Shown here: in pieces, positions 42,331-50,860 of the stretch
How positions within the stretch are numbered: position 1 is the first letter of the stretch
Layout of the letters: the number at the start of each line of letters is the position of its first letter
NCBI RefSeq assembly: GCF_910593845.1
Contig: NZ_CAJVAS010000034.1
Coordinates: 1-64,000, forward strand
DNA length: 64,000 nt
Source: Paenibacillus solanacearum
Lineage (GTDB): Bacteria; Bacillota; Bacilli; Paenibacillales; NBRC-103111
Direction: 5' to 3'
Program-made: the position numbers and the translations under genes
Notes under the pieces: generated by a model
Database searches by the model: none
What the model saw: the letters and a program-made list of their open reading frames with translations, nothing else
What the model was told of the DNA's origin: nothing

Positions 42331-43199
42331 CCATGAAGCCGAGAATTAAGCTCGCCTGCATGACTTGGATTTATAATAAGTATCCGTTCGAACGAGCGTT
42401 GGAAGGTATTGCCCGGGCCGGCTACCGGTACGTTTCGTTCGGTTTGCCGCACGAAGGGAAACGAGCGTTCGACGATGGTGCGCAGGGGGAAGCCGAAAGA
42501 ATCGCCGATCTGTTGGATCGTAACGGCTTGCGGCCGGTTACGCTCGTCAGCACCGACGTTCTGGCCCCGACTCAGCCGATCGAGCTGGCTAGGCGGCGGA
42601 TGGACTTTGCCCGCACGATCGGCGTGGAAGAGCTGTTGTCACTCGGGACGACCAGCTACAAGAGGTTTCCCGATGAGCCGCTCACCGACGATGAGATGAA
42701 GCCGATCAACGAAGCGTTTGCGGCCAAATTTCGCCAAATCGGAGAGGAAGCAGGGAAACGGGGGCTGATGGTGACGATCAAGCCGCATACGGGCAACACG
42801 GCTGCAGCTAATGTCATTGCCGATACGCTTAGGACCATCGGCTCCCCGTATGTAAAGGCATCTTACGACCCTGGTAACGTGCGATTTTATGAAGGCATTG
42901 AGCCGGTTTCCGACTTTCATGTCATCGCAGAGCAAACGATTTCGTTTATCGCCAAAGATCATCGCGGTGACCGGGCGGAGTCGAATTTCCCGATTCCGGG
43001 GGAGGGCGACATCAATTTCCCTGCGATGTTCGGTATGCTTCATGCGTCCGGATTTACAGGACCCGTCGTCGTTGAACGCCTTGACGGAGAGAACGGCGCC
43101 TATGGCGTGAACATCGAAGCCGCAGAGCTGGACAGGCAGATCACTAAAGCTCACGCCAACCTGGTACGGATGCTGGAAGATGCCGGATTTGAAGTATAG
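42327..43199 (+). CDS. Sugar phosphate isomerase/epimerase (xylose-isomerase-like TIM barrel)
   Basis: This protein has 290 residues. The AP-endonuclease-2 / IolE-like fold is indicated by ALEGIARAGYRYVSFG, MVTIKPHTGN, SYDPGNVRFYEG, IAKDHRGD and VVVERLDGENG. Acidic and His residues in these strands would bind the catalytic metal. It overlaps the upstream gene by 4 nt. It likely isomerises or dehydrates the keto product of the two oxidoreductases. Confidence 0.85.
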   Translation: MTMKPRIKLACMTWIYNKYPFERALEGIARAGYRYVSFGLPHEGKRAFDDGAQGEAERIADLLDRNGLRPVTLVSTDVLAPTQPIELARRRMDFARTIGVEELLSLGTTSYKRFPDEPLTDDEMKPINEAFAAKFRQIGEEAGKRGLMVTIKPHTGNTAAANVIADTLRTIGSPYVKASYDPGNVRFYEGIEPVSDFHVIAEQTISFIAKDHRGDRAESNFPIPGEGDINFPAMFGMLHASGFTGPVVVERLDGENGAYGVNIEAAELDRQITKAHANLVRMLEDAGFEV

Positions 43200-43222
43200 A
43201 TTGCAGCATGGGGGGAGTGCGA

Positions 43223-44131
43223 GTGAAACCGTCTACGGTACGGGAATCCGTTGAAATCCGGCGATTGGCAGACTGCACGTTCAGACAGGCGGTTGAGCTA
43301 TGGAACCTCGGTTTTGCCGGTTACTATTCGGATATGACGCTAACGCTGGATAAGTTCATAGCCAAGCTGGGAAGCGAATGGATTCGTCCGGAATTGTCAG
43401 TCGCCGCTTTCATTGGTGGCGAACCGGCCGGCTTTGTGCTCGTTGCCGTGAAGGAGGTTGACGGCGTTAACCTCGCCTGGAATGGCGGTACTGGCGTCCA
43501 TCCGGCTTATCGGGGAAAGGGACTGGCAAAGCTTCTGATGCGGGAAGCGGTCGCGGCGATGAAAGAAGGCGGGGCGGAAACCGCCTTGCTGGAAGTCGTG
43601 CAAAAAAATGCCGCCGCCCTGGCAGCTTACGAAAGCGCAGGGTTCCTGGTTTGCGACGAGCTGATCGGCATGAAGCGGATGGGCGCACTTAACGGCATTT
43701 CGTCGGTTCAACCCTACGCGGCAGAAGCGTATTCGACCGTACGGGCGAAGCTGCAACAAATCGCCAAGCTGCCGTTCTTCCGACACGAAACGGCCTGGAC
43801 TTCGGCCTGGTTTAATTTGAAGGACGGCGAAGGCATCGTCGTCCTCGACCAGGAAGGCGTTATCGGCGCCTATGTGCTGGTCCGGAAGACGTATGGGGAA
43901 AACGGAGAGCTGCAGGGGGTCACGTTATTCCAATGCGCGGCCGATTCGTCCCGTCCCGACCGGAAGGAGCTGCTCTGCGCGGTGCTTGCGGAAGCTTTTG
44001 GTCCTTCGGACGAAGCGTGCCAGAGGAGCGTCAGCAACTTGTCCATGTCTGATCCGGCCGTAATCGAATGGCTCGAAGCCGCCGGTTTTGAAGCCGTTTA
44101 TACGCAATATTTGATGATCGCAAAGCTCTGA
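43223..44131 (+). CDS. GNAT-family N-acetyltransferase, tandem-domain
   Basis: This protein has about 302 residues. The first GNAT domain has the acetyl-CoA loop YRGKGLAKLLM and the preceding strand LAWNGGTGVHP. The second half (about 160-300) looks like a degenerate GNAT domain without a clear loop. GTG 43223 with GGGGGGAG upstream is preferred over ATG 43208, which overlaps that site. Its role in the operon is unclear; it may acetylate a pathway intermediate. Confidence 0.8.
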   Translation: MKPSTVRESVEIRRLADCTFRQAVELWNLGFAGYYSDMTLTLDKFIAKLGSEWIRPELSVAAFIGGEPAGFVLVAVKEVDGVNLAWNGGTGVHPAYRGKGLAKLLMREAVAAMKEGGAETALLEVVQKNAAALAAYESAGFLVCDELIGMKRMGALNGISSVQPYAAEAYSTVRAKLQQIAKLPFFRHETAWTSAWFNLKDGEGIVVLDQEGVIGAYVLVRKTYGENGELQGVTLFQCAADSSRPDRKELLCAVLAEAFGPSDEACQRSVSNLSMSDPAVIEWLEAAGFEAVYTQYLMIAKL

Positions 44132-44158
44132 CCGATATCGAATGGAGGAGGACAACCA

Positions 44159-45445
44159 ATGATCCGTTGCGGAATGGCCGAAGTGGATATCACTCCGGTG
44201 CTTGGCAGTGAGATCCCCGGATATTTCGGGCCGCGTTTGGGGAGCGGCATAAAAGATCCGTTAGTTGCGAAATCGTTGGTCGTGGAAAAGGACACCGGCA
44301 TTGCCGCCATCATTGTCCTCGACTCGATTTCCGTTCCGAGGGAGACGGTGCAAACGATACGCAAGCTGGTGGGAGATGCGGTTCGTATCGAACCGGCGGC
44401 CATTTTCGTTTCCGCCACGCATACCCATACGGGTGGTCCCGTATCGACGGGCTTGGGCTGTATCGAAAATCCGGCTTATCTGGAATGGCTCGCGCAAAAG
44501 GCCGCCGACAGCGCCATTTTGGCGTATCATACCCGCAAAGAGGCAAGGATCGGTTTCGGCCGGGGCCATGAGGCGGACATCGCATTCAACCGTCGATATT
44601 TCATGAAGGACGGCACATTCCGCACGAATCCCGGCATCGGCAATCCGCTCATCGACCGGGCGGCCGGCCCGATCGACCCAGAGGTACTGGTCATGCGGAT
44701 CGACGATGCGGATGGGGATCCAATCGGTATCGTTACGAATTACGCCTGTCATACGGACACTGTCGGCGGGTCCGAATACTGCGCCGATTATCCGGGCGAG
44801 CTCAGCCGGTTCGTCAAAAGGACGCTTGGCGATCAAGCGGTCAGCCTGTTTCTTCTTGGAGCATGCGGCAACATCAATCACATCGACGTATCCGGGAAGC
44901 GAAAAAAGGCTGTCGATCATTATCGCTGGATGGGACGTATCCTGGGAGCGGAGGTCGTCAAAGTCCGGGAAAAAATCGATGTCAGCGGCGAAGCCCTTAT
45001 AAAAGCTGTTAGCGGTTTTTTTACCGTGGAACTGCGGAGCCCGACAGCGGAAGAAGCGGAAGCGGCTGGGATTGTTCTTCAACAGGGGACGAGCGATGTT
45101 CGAGAAGCCACATACGCGCATGAAATATTGAAGATCATGGAAGAATGTCCGACAGCCTCAAGAGAAGTGGAAGTTCAGGCATTGCGGATCGGCGAGCTTG
45201 TGGTCGTTGGCCTGCCCGGCGAAATATTCGTCGAGTTCGGATTGGACGTCAAGAAGCAATCTCCTAGTGCTTATACGATGATCGACACGATGTGCAACGG
45301 AACCATCCGGGCTTACATATGTACTCGAGAGGCGCATCGTCAGGGCGGTTATGAACCGAGGATGACGTTCCGTAATCGTTTTCCCGAAGAGACGGGCGAA
45401 CGCCTGGTGGAGCTCGCCGTGGAGCTGCTTAATCGGTTGAAATAA
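44159..45445 (+). CDS. Neutral/alkaline ceramidase-like amidohydrolase
   Basis: This protein has 428 residues. Its motifs match the N-terminal domain of neutral ceramidases: AEVDITPVLGSEIPGYF, SATHTHTGGP, TNYACHTDTVGG and LLGACGNINHID, holding the zinc-binding His residues. It lacks a signal peptide and the ceramidase C-terminal domain, as do many bacterial homologues in sugar operons. The likely reaction is amide hydrolysis, perhaps N-deacetylation of an amino-sugar-like compound. Last gene of the operon; GGAGGAGG precedes the ATG. Confidence 0.82.
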   Translation: MIRCGMAEVDITPVLGSEIPGYFGPRLGSGIKDPLVAKSLVVEKDTGIAAIIVLDSISVPRETVQTIRKLVGDAVRIEPAAIFVSATHTHTGGPVSTGLGCIENPAYLEWLAQKAADSAILAYHTRKEARIGFGRGHEADIAFNRRYFMKDGTFRTNPGIGNPLIDRAAGPIDPEVLVMRIDDADGDPIGIVTNYACHTDTVGGSEYCADYPGELSRFVKRTLGDQAVSLFLLGACGNINHIDVSGKRKKAVDHYRWMGRILGAEVVKVREKIDVSGEALIKAVSGFFTVELRSPTAEEAEAAGIVLQQGTSDVREATYAHEILKIMEECPTASREVEVQALRIGELVVVGLPGEIFVEFGLDVKKQSPSAYTMIDTMCNGTIRAYICTREAHRQGGYEPRMTFRNRFPEETGERLVELAVELLNRLK

Positions 45446-45925
45446 TACGGTAGCATCCAAATGTAGGTGTCGGTGTCATAGGCGGCCTTGATGCGTTCCC
45501 ACGAAATGATTCATTCTTCTCACTCAGACTGATGATGTTGCAGGACTTGGTGTTGAATTTAGCAGTAATGCCATGCTTTTGAGCGTTCTCTTGGGATGGA
45601 GGCTGCGTCAAAGCGACAAAAGCACCATTAGATTTTATTCAAGGCATGTTGGAGCATGAAAAAGCATCAACCCCCAGATTTACGCCCGACTACGAGGGGA
45701 ACGCCGGCGAGAACTCTAACGTCGTTCCTTTTAAGTTCGTAGCGGCGTGTGTCATATTGAAGCTACCGTTTAACTGTGGCCGGAGAAGGAATTCGATTAT
45801 ATAAAGCTTAAAGATGTTGACCAGGGAACTCACAATGGACTTTTTTGAAGGGGAAGAACTTATCTCAGTGGTGTCAATCTTCAAGAAGTGGTTATAGAGC
45901 GGCCGGTAATATAATATGCTCGTCT
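45446..45925. other. Gene-poor gap
   Basis: About 480 bp without a convincing gene. An open frame of about 60 codons near 45619-45805 (APLDFIQGMLEHEKAS onward) lacks a start codon and a recognisable family. It is possibly a gene fragment. Confidence 0.3.
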
Positions 45926-45980
45926 CGTGAATAGAAACGCCCCGCTGGATTTCAATCCAGGGGGCGTTATGCTATTCACG
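45926..45980 (-). terminator. Terminator of the phosphodiester glycosidase gene
   Basis: A 55-bp inverted structure: CGTGAATAG...CTATTCACG encloses AACGCCCC/GGGGCGTT and CTGGATT/AATCCAG. It lies 46 bp beyond the stop of the minus-strand gene. Confidence 0.75.
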
Positions 45981-46026
45981 GGTTGCATTGTGCAGTTCGT
46001 GGAGAGATTACACATTCTCGTCCGAG

Positions 46027-47298
46027 TCAGTCGCGGACAAACACGCCGATCCCGTTGGCTACTGCGCGCTCGGACCCGTCGGACGGCGCGTTCCGTATGG
46101 TCGCCGCCGGCGCCTTTGGCTGCCGCGTGACGAGCGTCGACGAGCCGCCACCGTCCAGGTTGACTGCATTGGCAGCGCCGAACGTCTGCATTAGCACAGC
46201 CAGCTCGCTGACGGTCATGCCGACGCTGTTGGCTGTCCGGCCGTCGACCACGGCTAGGTACACCTGCTTGCCGTCGGCGCTGACCCCTGCCGACGTTCGT
46301 GGCGCCAGCGCCGGGTCATCCATACCGGCTAACAGCTGGCCGTCCCGGAGAATCGGAAAACCGCCGACAGCAAATAAGAAGCGCGGATGGTCCTCGGCGA
46401 CGAGACGGTAGCTGACCTTCACCTTGTCGCCTGGCTGGAGTTGTCCGAGAATAGCGGCTCCTTGCTCCCGGCCGACCAACACGACCGTATCGTTCGGGAT
46501 TGCACCGGCGCCAGGCTGGCTGTACACAGAAGTGACGACGCTGTTCCGCACGGTGACCTCCTTCGTCTCGGCGCTGCAAGGAGCGCTCCGACTCGCGTCG
46601 GAGCCGCAGGTCGGCCGGACCCGGGAAGCAGTCCCCCAGTCGTGGTTATACACGCCGATGCCGCCTTGCGGCAGTGCATATTGATTGAGTCCGTTAATGG
46701 CGATCCGGCCATCCTTGGTCTTCAGCTCACCGTTTAAGGCCAGGCTGGATACCCGGGCCCGACCGTCGACGCCGAGGCCGAAGACATCCCGGGTGGACGT
46801 GCCGTCAGGGAGCTTGGGGCCGAAACGCTGCTTGTTTGGCACCGCGAACTTGAGGGATTTGCCACCCGTAATTTCCGGTCCGACTGCGGAGTTGGTCGGC
46901 GCAACGCCGGCATGCGTCTCGCTGACGTTGAAGAAGTCACCGTTCACCCCGGCGACCGCGCCCTGCCTGCCAACCATCTGCGAAATACGATCCTTCTTGG
47001 CCACTGCATCCGGGTGCAGGAGCTCAAGCGAGACTTTCGGGTTGCGCAAATCCACGTTCACCAGATGACCGGAGGCCGAGCCGTGCGACGTGGTGAGCTG
47101 GAACGACCGGTAGATCACGCCTGGGGCGATCGTTTCGGGGGCGGAGAACCAGACGCCATCGGCCGGATCGGAAACCGCAGCATAAGCCGCTTGCGGCAAG
47201 GCGTCGGCGTTGACGTTGATGGCGCTAACCAGCGCGGCACCCAAGGCAACCAGGGCAATCCAACTTGCTTTCTTCCTCGCATTTCTTCTTGAGATCAT
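46027..47298 (-). CDS. Secreted phosphodiester glycosidase-family protein (NAGPA domain)
   Basis: This protein has 423 residues and an N-terminal signal peptide (SWIALVALGAALVSAINVNA). Family motifs are AGVNGDFFNV, FAVGGFPILRDGQ, RTSAGVSADGKQVYLAVVDG and the C-terminal NAVNLDGGGSSTLV, as in the NAGPA (PF09992) domain that removes GlcNAc from phosphodiester-linked GlcNAc-phosphate. AAGGAGGT lies 8 nt before the ATG. The gene is markedly GC-richer, with Ala/Val/Gly/Arg-rich composition more like actinobacterial homologues than its neighbours, suggesting transfer. It is transcribed alone. Confidence 0.82.
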   Translation of the reverse strand: MISRRNARKKASWIALVALGAALVSAINVNADALPQAAYAAVSDPADGVWFSAPETIAPGVIYRSFQLTTSHGSASGHLVNVDLRNPKVSLELLHPDAVAKKDRISQMVGRQGAVAGVNGDFFNVSETHAGVAPTNSAVGPEITGGKSLKFAVPNKQRFGPKLPDGTSTRDVFGLGVDGRARVSSLALNGELKTKDGRIAINGLNQYALPQGGIGVYNHDWGTASRVRPTCGSDASRSAPCSAETKEVTVRNSVVTSVYSQPGAGAIPNDTVVLVGREQGAAILGQLQPGDKVKVSYRLVAEDHPRFLFAVGGFPILRDGQLLAGMDDPALAPRTSAGVSADGKQVYLAVVDGRTANSVGMTVSELAVLMQTFGAANAVNLDGGGSSTLVTRQPKAPAATIRNAPSDGSERAVANGIGVFVRD

Positions 47299-47616
47299 TT
47301 CATTCTACCTCCTTGGTTCATTTAGAATGATAGACTGGTAGATTCTCTTAAGATGATTATTCCATTATATACCGGTATACAGAAAATATGGTAATTATAA
47401 TTTCTCTAATGTCGGTTTGGCGATCCTACATTTATACGAGGTTTGAGAAACACAAAGGCTCCTTGGTATGATGTTAATGGGTTCCAGATGCTTACCAGCG
47501 AACGGATCCAAAACAAACCAAGAAGACTACAAGATGAATTCTACTCAAAACATCAAATCACTTCTTCAACGCTTATTATCGGTGTCGGCATTGCAAAATT
47601 TAAACATGTGGCTGTG

Positions 47617-47730
47617 TATCTATGAGAAATTTCGAAAAGCTTCAAACAGAACAACAAATATCTTTACGAAGTTAAGTTGATCAAAATAAGGTTCTTTCAT
47701 CCGACAAGTGTCGGGTGACAAGAACCTTAT
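47617..47730. repeat. Dispersed repeat plus hairpin
   Basis: 47617-47680 repeats sequence from 27055-27115. It is followed by the hairpin ATAAGGTTCTT...CCGACA/TGTCGG...AAGAACCTTAT (47686-47730), whose right flank resembles the hairpin at 15148-15192. The rest of 47299-48037 has no convincing gene. A second hairpin, AGCGGCATTCT/AGAATGCCGCT, lies at 47988-48024. Confidence 0.45.
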
Positions 47731-48037
47731 CCCATTCCCGGCATAACAACGGGCCCACATGTTGAGTGAGTTTAAGCCTTGTCGATTATCCCGACAAAAA
47801 TTTGGCCATTATCCCTGTCGAGGACTGACCGTATTTTGAGAAGGTACAGGCTGGCCACCCGACAACATGCCAAGCGCTATCCCGAAATGGAAGCAAGTAT
47901 GGGCTCACATCCTGAAAGCATACGTGAGATAAATCCTTAATACTGAGGGACGGAGAACGATAGTTGGGACTCAAGTTGAATAGTCCAGCGGCATTCTAGG
48001 GCATTTGTGCCCAAGAATGCCGCTATAACTATAAAAT

Positions 48038-48066
48038 TTGACAACCTACCTACCACATGGTAGTCT
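48038..48066 (+). promoter_or_regulatory. Promoter with overlapping palindromic operator; leaderless transcript predicted
   Basis: TTGACA (48038-48043), 17 bp, TAGTCT (48061-48066). The palindrome CTACCA-CA-TGGTAG (48050-48063) fills the spacer and enters the -10, a classic TetR autoregulatory layout. The ATG at 48073 starts 7 nt after the -10, so the mRNA would begin at or next to the start codon. Confidence 0.65.
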
Positions 48067-48072
48067 AATGGT

Positions 48073-48660
48073 ATGAAAAATTTACTTACCACCTCCGATA
48101 ACATTCTGGCTTGTGCGCGTAATCTGATCGTCGCTGGCGGCTACAACGGTTTTAGTTATGCCGACATCGCTGATGTGGTTGGGATTCGTAAGGCTAGCAT
48201 CCATCATCATTTCCCTAGCAAGGTCGATCTGGTCCGAACGTTAGTTGCCCGGTATCGGAAAGAAGCTGAAGCAGGTATGGCGAATATCGAGCTTCACGTA
48301 TCCGATCCGCTCGAACAGCTTCGGTCCTATGCTGGTTATTGGGAAGCCTGTATCGCGGACGCCAGCGCTCCTTTTTGTGTCTGTGCGTTGTTGGCAAGCC
48401 AGCTCCCGGTCCTGCCAGAGGAAGTTGCTCTAGAGGTCCGGGCGCATTTCAGCTACCTGTCCGCGTGGTTGACATCTGTGCTGGAGCGCGGTGCGCGGCA
48501 CGGGCGACTTCAACTGATGACTACCCCTCATACGGAGGCCGAAACGTTCATGGCGATAGTTCACGGCGCGATGCTTTCGGCGCGGGCTTATGGCGATCCG
48601 AAGATATTCGGCGTCGTAACAAGCCCGCTCTTGGAGCGACTCGCTTCGAGATTCCCTTGA
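48073..48660 (+). CDS. TetR/AcrR-family regulator
   Basis: This protein has 195 residues. The helix-turn-helix is GFSYADIADVVGIRKASIHHHFPSKVDLVRTLV. The C-terminal ligand domain resembles the AefR/YxaF group. No ribosome binding site precedes the ATG, consistent with leaderless translation from the promoter at 48038. It probably represses itself and the membrane-protein gene 14 nt downstream, and possibly the peroxiredoxin gene. Confidence 0.87.
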   Translation: MKNLLTTSDNILACARNLIVAGGYNGFSYADIADVVGIRKASIHHHFPSKVDLVRTLVARYRKEAEAGMANIELHVSDPLEQLRSYAGYWEACIADASAPFCVCALLASQLPVLPEEVALEVRAHFSYLSAWLTSVLERGARHGRLQLMTTPHTEAETFMAIVHGAMLSARAYGDPKIFGVVTSPLLERLASRFP

Positions 48661-48673
48661 GCTGAAAGCCGCG

Positions 48674-49198
48674 ATGGCGATGGTTGCAGTTATGTTCAAG
48701 ATGAAAGGGGTGCATACGCTCAGCAGCTTGCCCGCCATTCCGCTGGCATTATACATGTTTGCTCGCTACGGACGGATAGTGCCTCGGTCAAAGCCTGGTG
48801 TCGTCTACTTCTGTTCGATGCTGATTGGCGCTATCACAGTATTCCCCATCGCACATCAGTCGGTCAGTTATGTCATTGGAGCCGCAACGATCCTGCTGCT
48901 GCTCGCCGGATACGGCATAGGGCGTATTTCGAGCTTTGAGCGTTCAGGCAAGTACCTAGAAACAATCTTCCTTAGCCTGACGGCGTTTCTGCTGATGTTG
49001 CCGACCGTTACCGAAACCCTGACCCGTGTTCCGAACGGCCACCCCATAGTCGCTAATTTGAATTCGCCTATTCTATTCGGCGCTCAGGGCATTCTCTTCG
49101 TCATTCTCATCGTTGGCCTATCAGCCCAAATCATCCATTTGCGAAGGCAAAACAGGCTCGCGGCATTCACCTCGCCAGCCGAGATGACTGCCGAATGA
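48674..49198 (+). CDS. Small integral membrane protein of unknown function
   Basis: This protein has about 174 residues with four predicted helices (SSLPAIPLALYMFARYG, VVYFCSMLIGAITVFPIA, VIGAATILLLLAGYGIG, GAQGILFVILIVGL). It has no recognised catalytic motif. The start is uncertain: ATG 48674 lacks a clear ribosome binding site. It lies between TetR and a peroxiredoxin-like gene with short gaps, so it is likely in their operon. Confidence 0.6.
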   Translation: MAMVAVMFKMKGVHTLSSLPAIPLALYMFARYGRIVPRSKPGVVYFCSMLIGAITVFPIAHQSVSYVIGAATILLLLAGYGIGRISSFERSGKYLETIFLSLTAFLLMLPTVTETLTRVPNGHPIVANLNSPILFGAQGILFVILIVGLSAQIIHLRRQNRLAAFTSPAEMTAE

Positions 49199-49232
49199 AG
49201 TATTATGAACTAAGAAAAAGGAGCTACAAGAC

Positions 49233-49874
49233 ATGTCATTAACTCAAGCTTTAGCGGAAGCCAAACAGGAATTTATCGCGCATACCCCTTTGGAGATTCA
49301 AGCGGAGATGTTTCGTCAGATCCGTGAGCAGCAAGAATCTGGTTTTGCTTACGGCCGACAGGAGGGGCAGAAGGCAAAGGATTTTATACTCAAGAATGCT
49401 TTGGGAGAAACGATTAGTCTTTATGAAGAACTGTCCAAAGGACCTGTTGTCCTGACTTTCTATCGGGGCGGATGGTGCCCGTTCTGCAACAGTCAGCTTA
49501 AGGCCTATCAGAAGGTACTGCCGGACATCGAAGCCCTTGGGGGCCAGTTGATCGCGATCAGCCCGCAAAGCCCTGACAACACGCTTTCCCAGCAGGAGAA
49601 AGAAGGGCTGACCTTCCAAGTGCTTAGCGACACACACGGTCTCGTGGCCGCATTCTATAACATTCTTTACGACGTTCCAGATTACATTAAGAACATTATG
49701 AAACAAATTGGCATGGACTTGGCGGAATACAACGCGACGAACCGCTGGATCCTGCCGATTCCTTCCACCTTTATGATCGACGAATCCGGCATTATCCGCT
49801 CAGCCTACGTGAATCCGGACTTTATGCAGCGGTTGGATCCGGAGAATATTCTGCATGAATTGAGAAAGCTTTAA
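49233..49874 (+). CDS. Peroxiredoxin-like protein (AhpC/TSA family)
   Basis: This protein has 213 residues. The thioredoxin-fold active site is FYRGGWCPFCNSQLKAY with Cys82 and Cys85, followed by LIAISPQSPDNTLS and STFMIDESGII. It is a peroxiredoxin-like, possibly thiol-peroxidase, protein with an N-terminal helical extension. AAAAAGGAGC precedes the ATG. It follows the TetR and membrane-protein genes, suggesting an inducible oxidant or electrophile response. Confidence 0.85.
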   Translation: MSLTQALAEAKQEFIAHTPLEIQAEMFRQIREQQESGFAYGRQEGQKAKDFILKNALGETISLYEELSKGPVVLTFYRGGWCPFCNSQLKAYQKVLPDIEALGGQLIAISPQSPDNTLSQQEKEGLTFQVLSDTHGLVAAFYNILYDVPDYIKNIMKQIGMDLAEYNATNRWILPIPSTFMIDESGIIRSAYVNPDFMQRLDPENILHELRKL

Positions 49875-50045
49875 TTGTCGACTCAACTTTCTCAGCTTCA
49901 AACATAGCCTAACCCTTGAAGCACAGTATGCATAGAAGCGAAATAATTCTTGTCTCTTTACAGAAAAACACTCTGTAATCGGCCACCTGGGCTAATAACA
50001 GCCAACATTTCATAAAGAACCATCTTATATGGCAGACACGTTACG

Positions 50046-50061
50046 CTAACGAAGACGGTAG
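50046..50061. repeat. CTAACG mini-hairpin, copy 3
   Basis: CTAACGAAGACGGTAG with flanking GTTACG and TAGTT matches copy 1 at 1782. The surrounding gap 49875-50860 has no intact gene. Confidence 0.35.
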
Positions 50062-50107
50062 TTCAATGGGGTAATGCTGAGTCGAAGCTATAGAAATGTA
50101 TCGTAGA

Positions 50108-50138
50108 AGTCCTTGTTATTCAAGGGCTTTTTATTTTT
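50108..50138 (+). terminator. Possible terminator
   Basis: AGTCCTTG-TTATT-CAAGGGCT (one G-U pair) is followed by TTTTATTTTT. It may end the TetR/peroxiredoxin transcript. Confidence 0.6.
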
Positions 50139-50422
50139 GGAAGCATAAGCATGCAATATGTAGGATCATAAATTTGTCGTGCCTTTCAAATGCCTTAATA
50201 TAGCGGGATTTGAGTAATTTCATTTGTTTTATTGGTTCAGAACTGGAGACACTTGCGGACATATCAAGGTGTTTTCATTATAATGATCCGGTAAATTCAA
50301 CTGTTAATTTGTACTCTTGGCATATTAACATATCACAACGGTGCAGGATCGATCCTACCGACGTACAGCGCAAGTTGAATTTATAATAAAGTCGTTTAAA
50401 TTTGATAATAAAATTGTTTAAA

Positions 50423-50557
50423 AACGGCTATCGCCGTAACGGGCAACAACAGGTAAAGGCATTCGTCAAGAACAACAACTTGAAGACCATCGAAGACGTA
50501 CAGTCTGCACTGAAGGAGCTGTTTGCTGAGACGCTGCAATCGATTGCTGGAGGCTAG
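50423..50557 (+). pseudogene. IS256-family transposase N-terminal remnant
   Basis: A frame of 44 codons reads VKAFVKNNNLKTIEDVQSAL, then KELFAETLQS before a premature stop, where IS256 transposases continue into a LEAELD-type segment. No start codon, no catalytic domain and no second end are visible, so it is a relic. It sits directly upstream of the AraC/FAD-oxidoreductase module. Confidence 0.6.
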
Positions 50558-50860
50558 CCCTGTCATTCCTTCGTCACATCTAACAAAAGAGTGGAGGTTG
50601 GTCTAACGGAACGGATCCTTGTTTTTGGAGCAATTAAGAGATAAGCGGTTTTCCATAGAGGGAGATTTGCTCAATTAAAATTGAAAAACAGACTTATATG
50701 CTTGTGAGAGATGTTATAATTTGTAAGATGGTGATTGGCGTTATGAATGAACAGATTTAGCTCAGCAGACACTACATAAGGCCGCTGCGTGATTGATCTG
50801 GTGGCCCAGTTATACGCTAATAAACGAATAGTACAAATTTCCGCAGCTGAAAAGGTGAGA

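Noticed and set aside
45983..47292. Plus-strand open frames opposite the phosphodiester glycosidase gene
   Set aside because: Antisense shadows of a GC-rich gene. The minus-strand protein has a signal peptide, family motifs and a good ribosome binding site.
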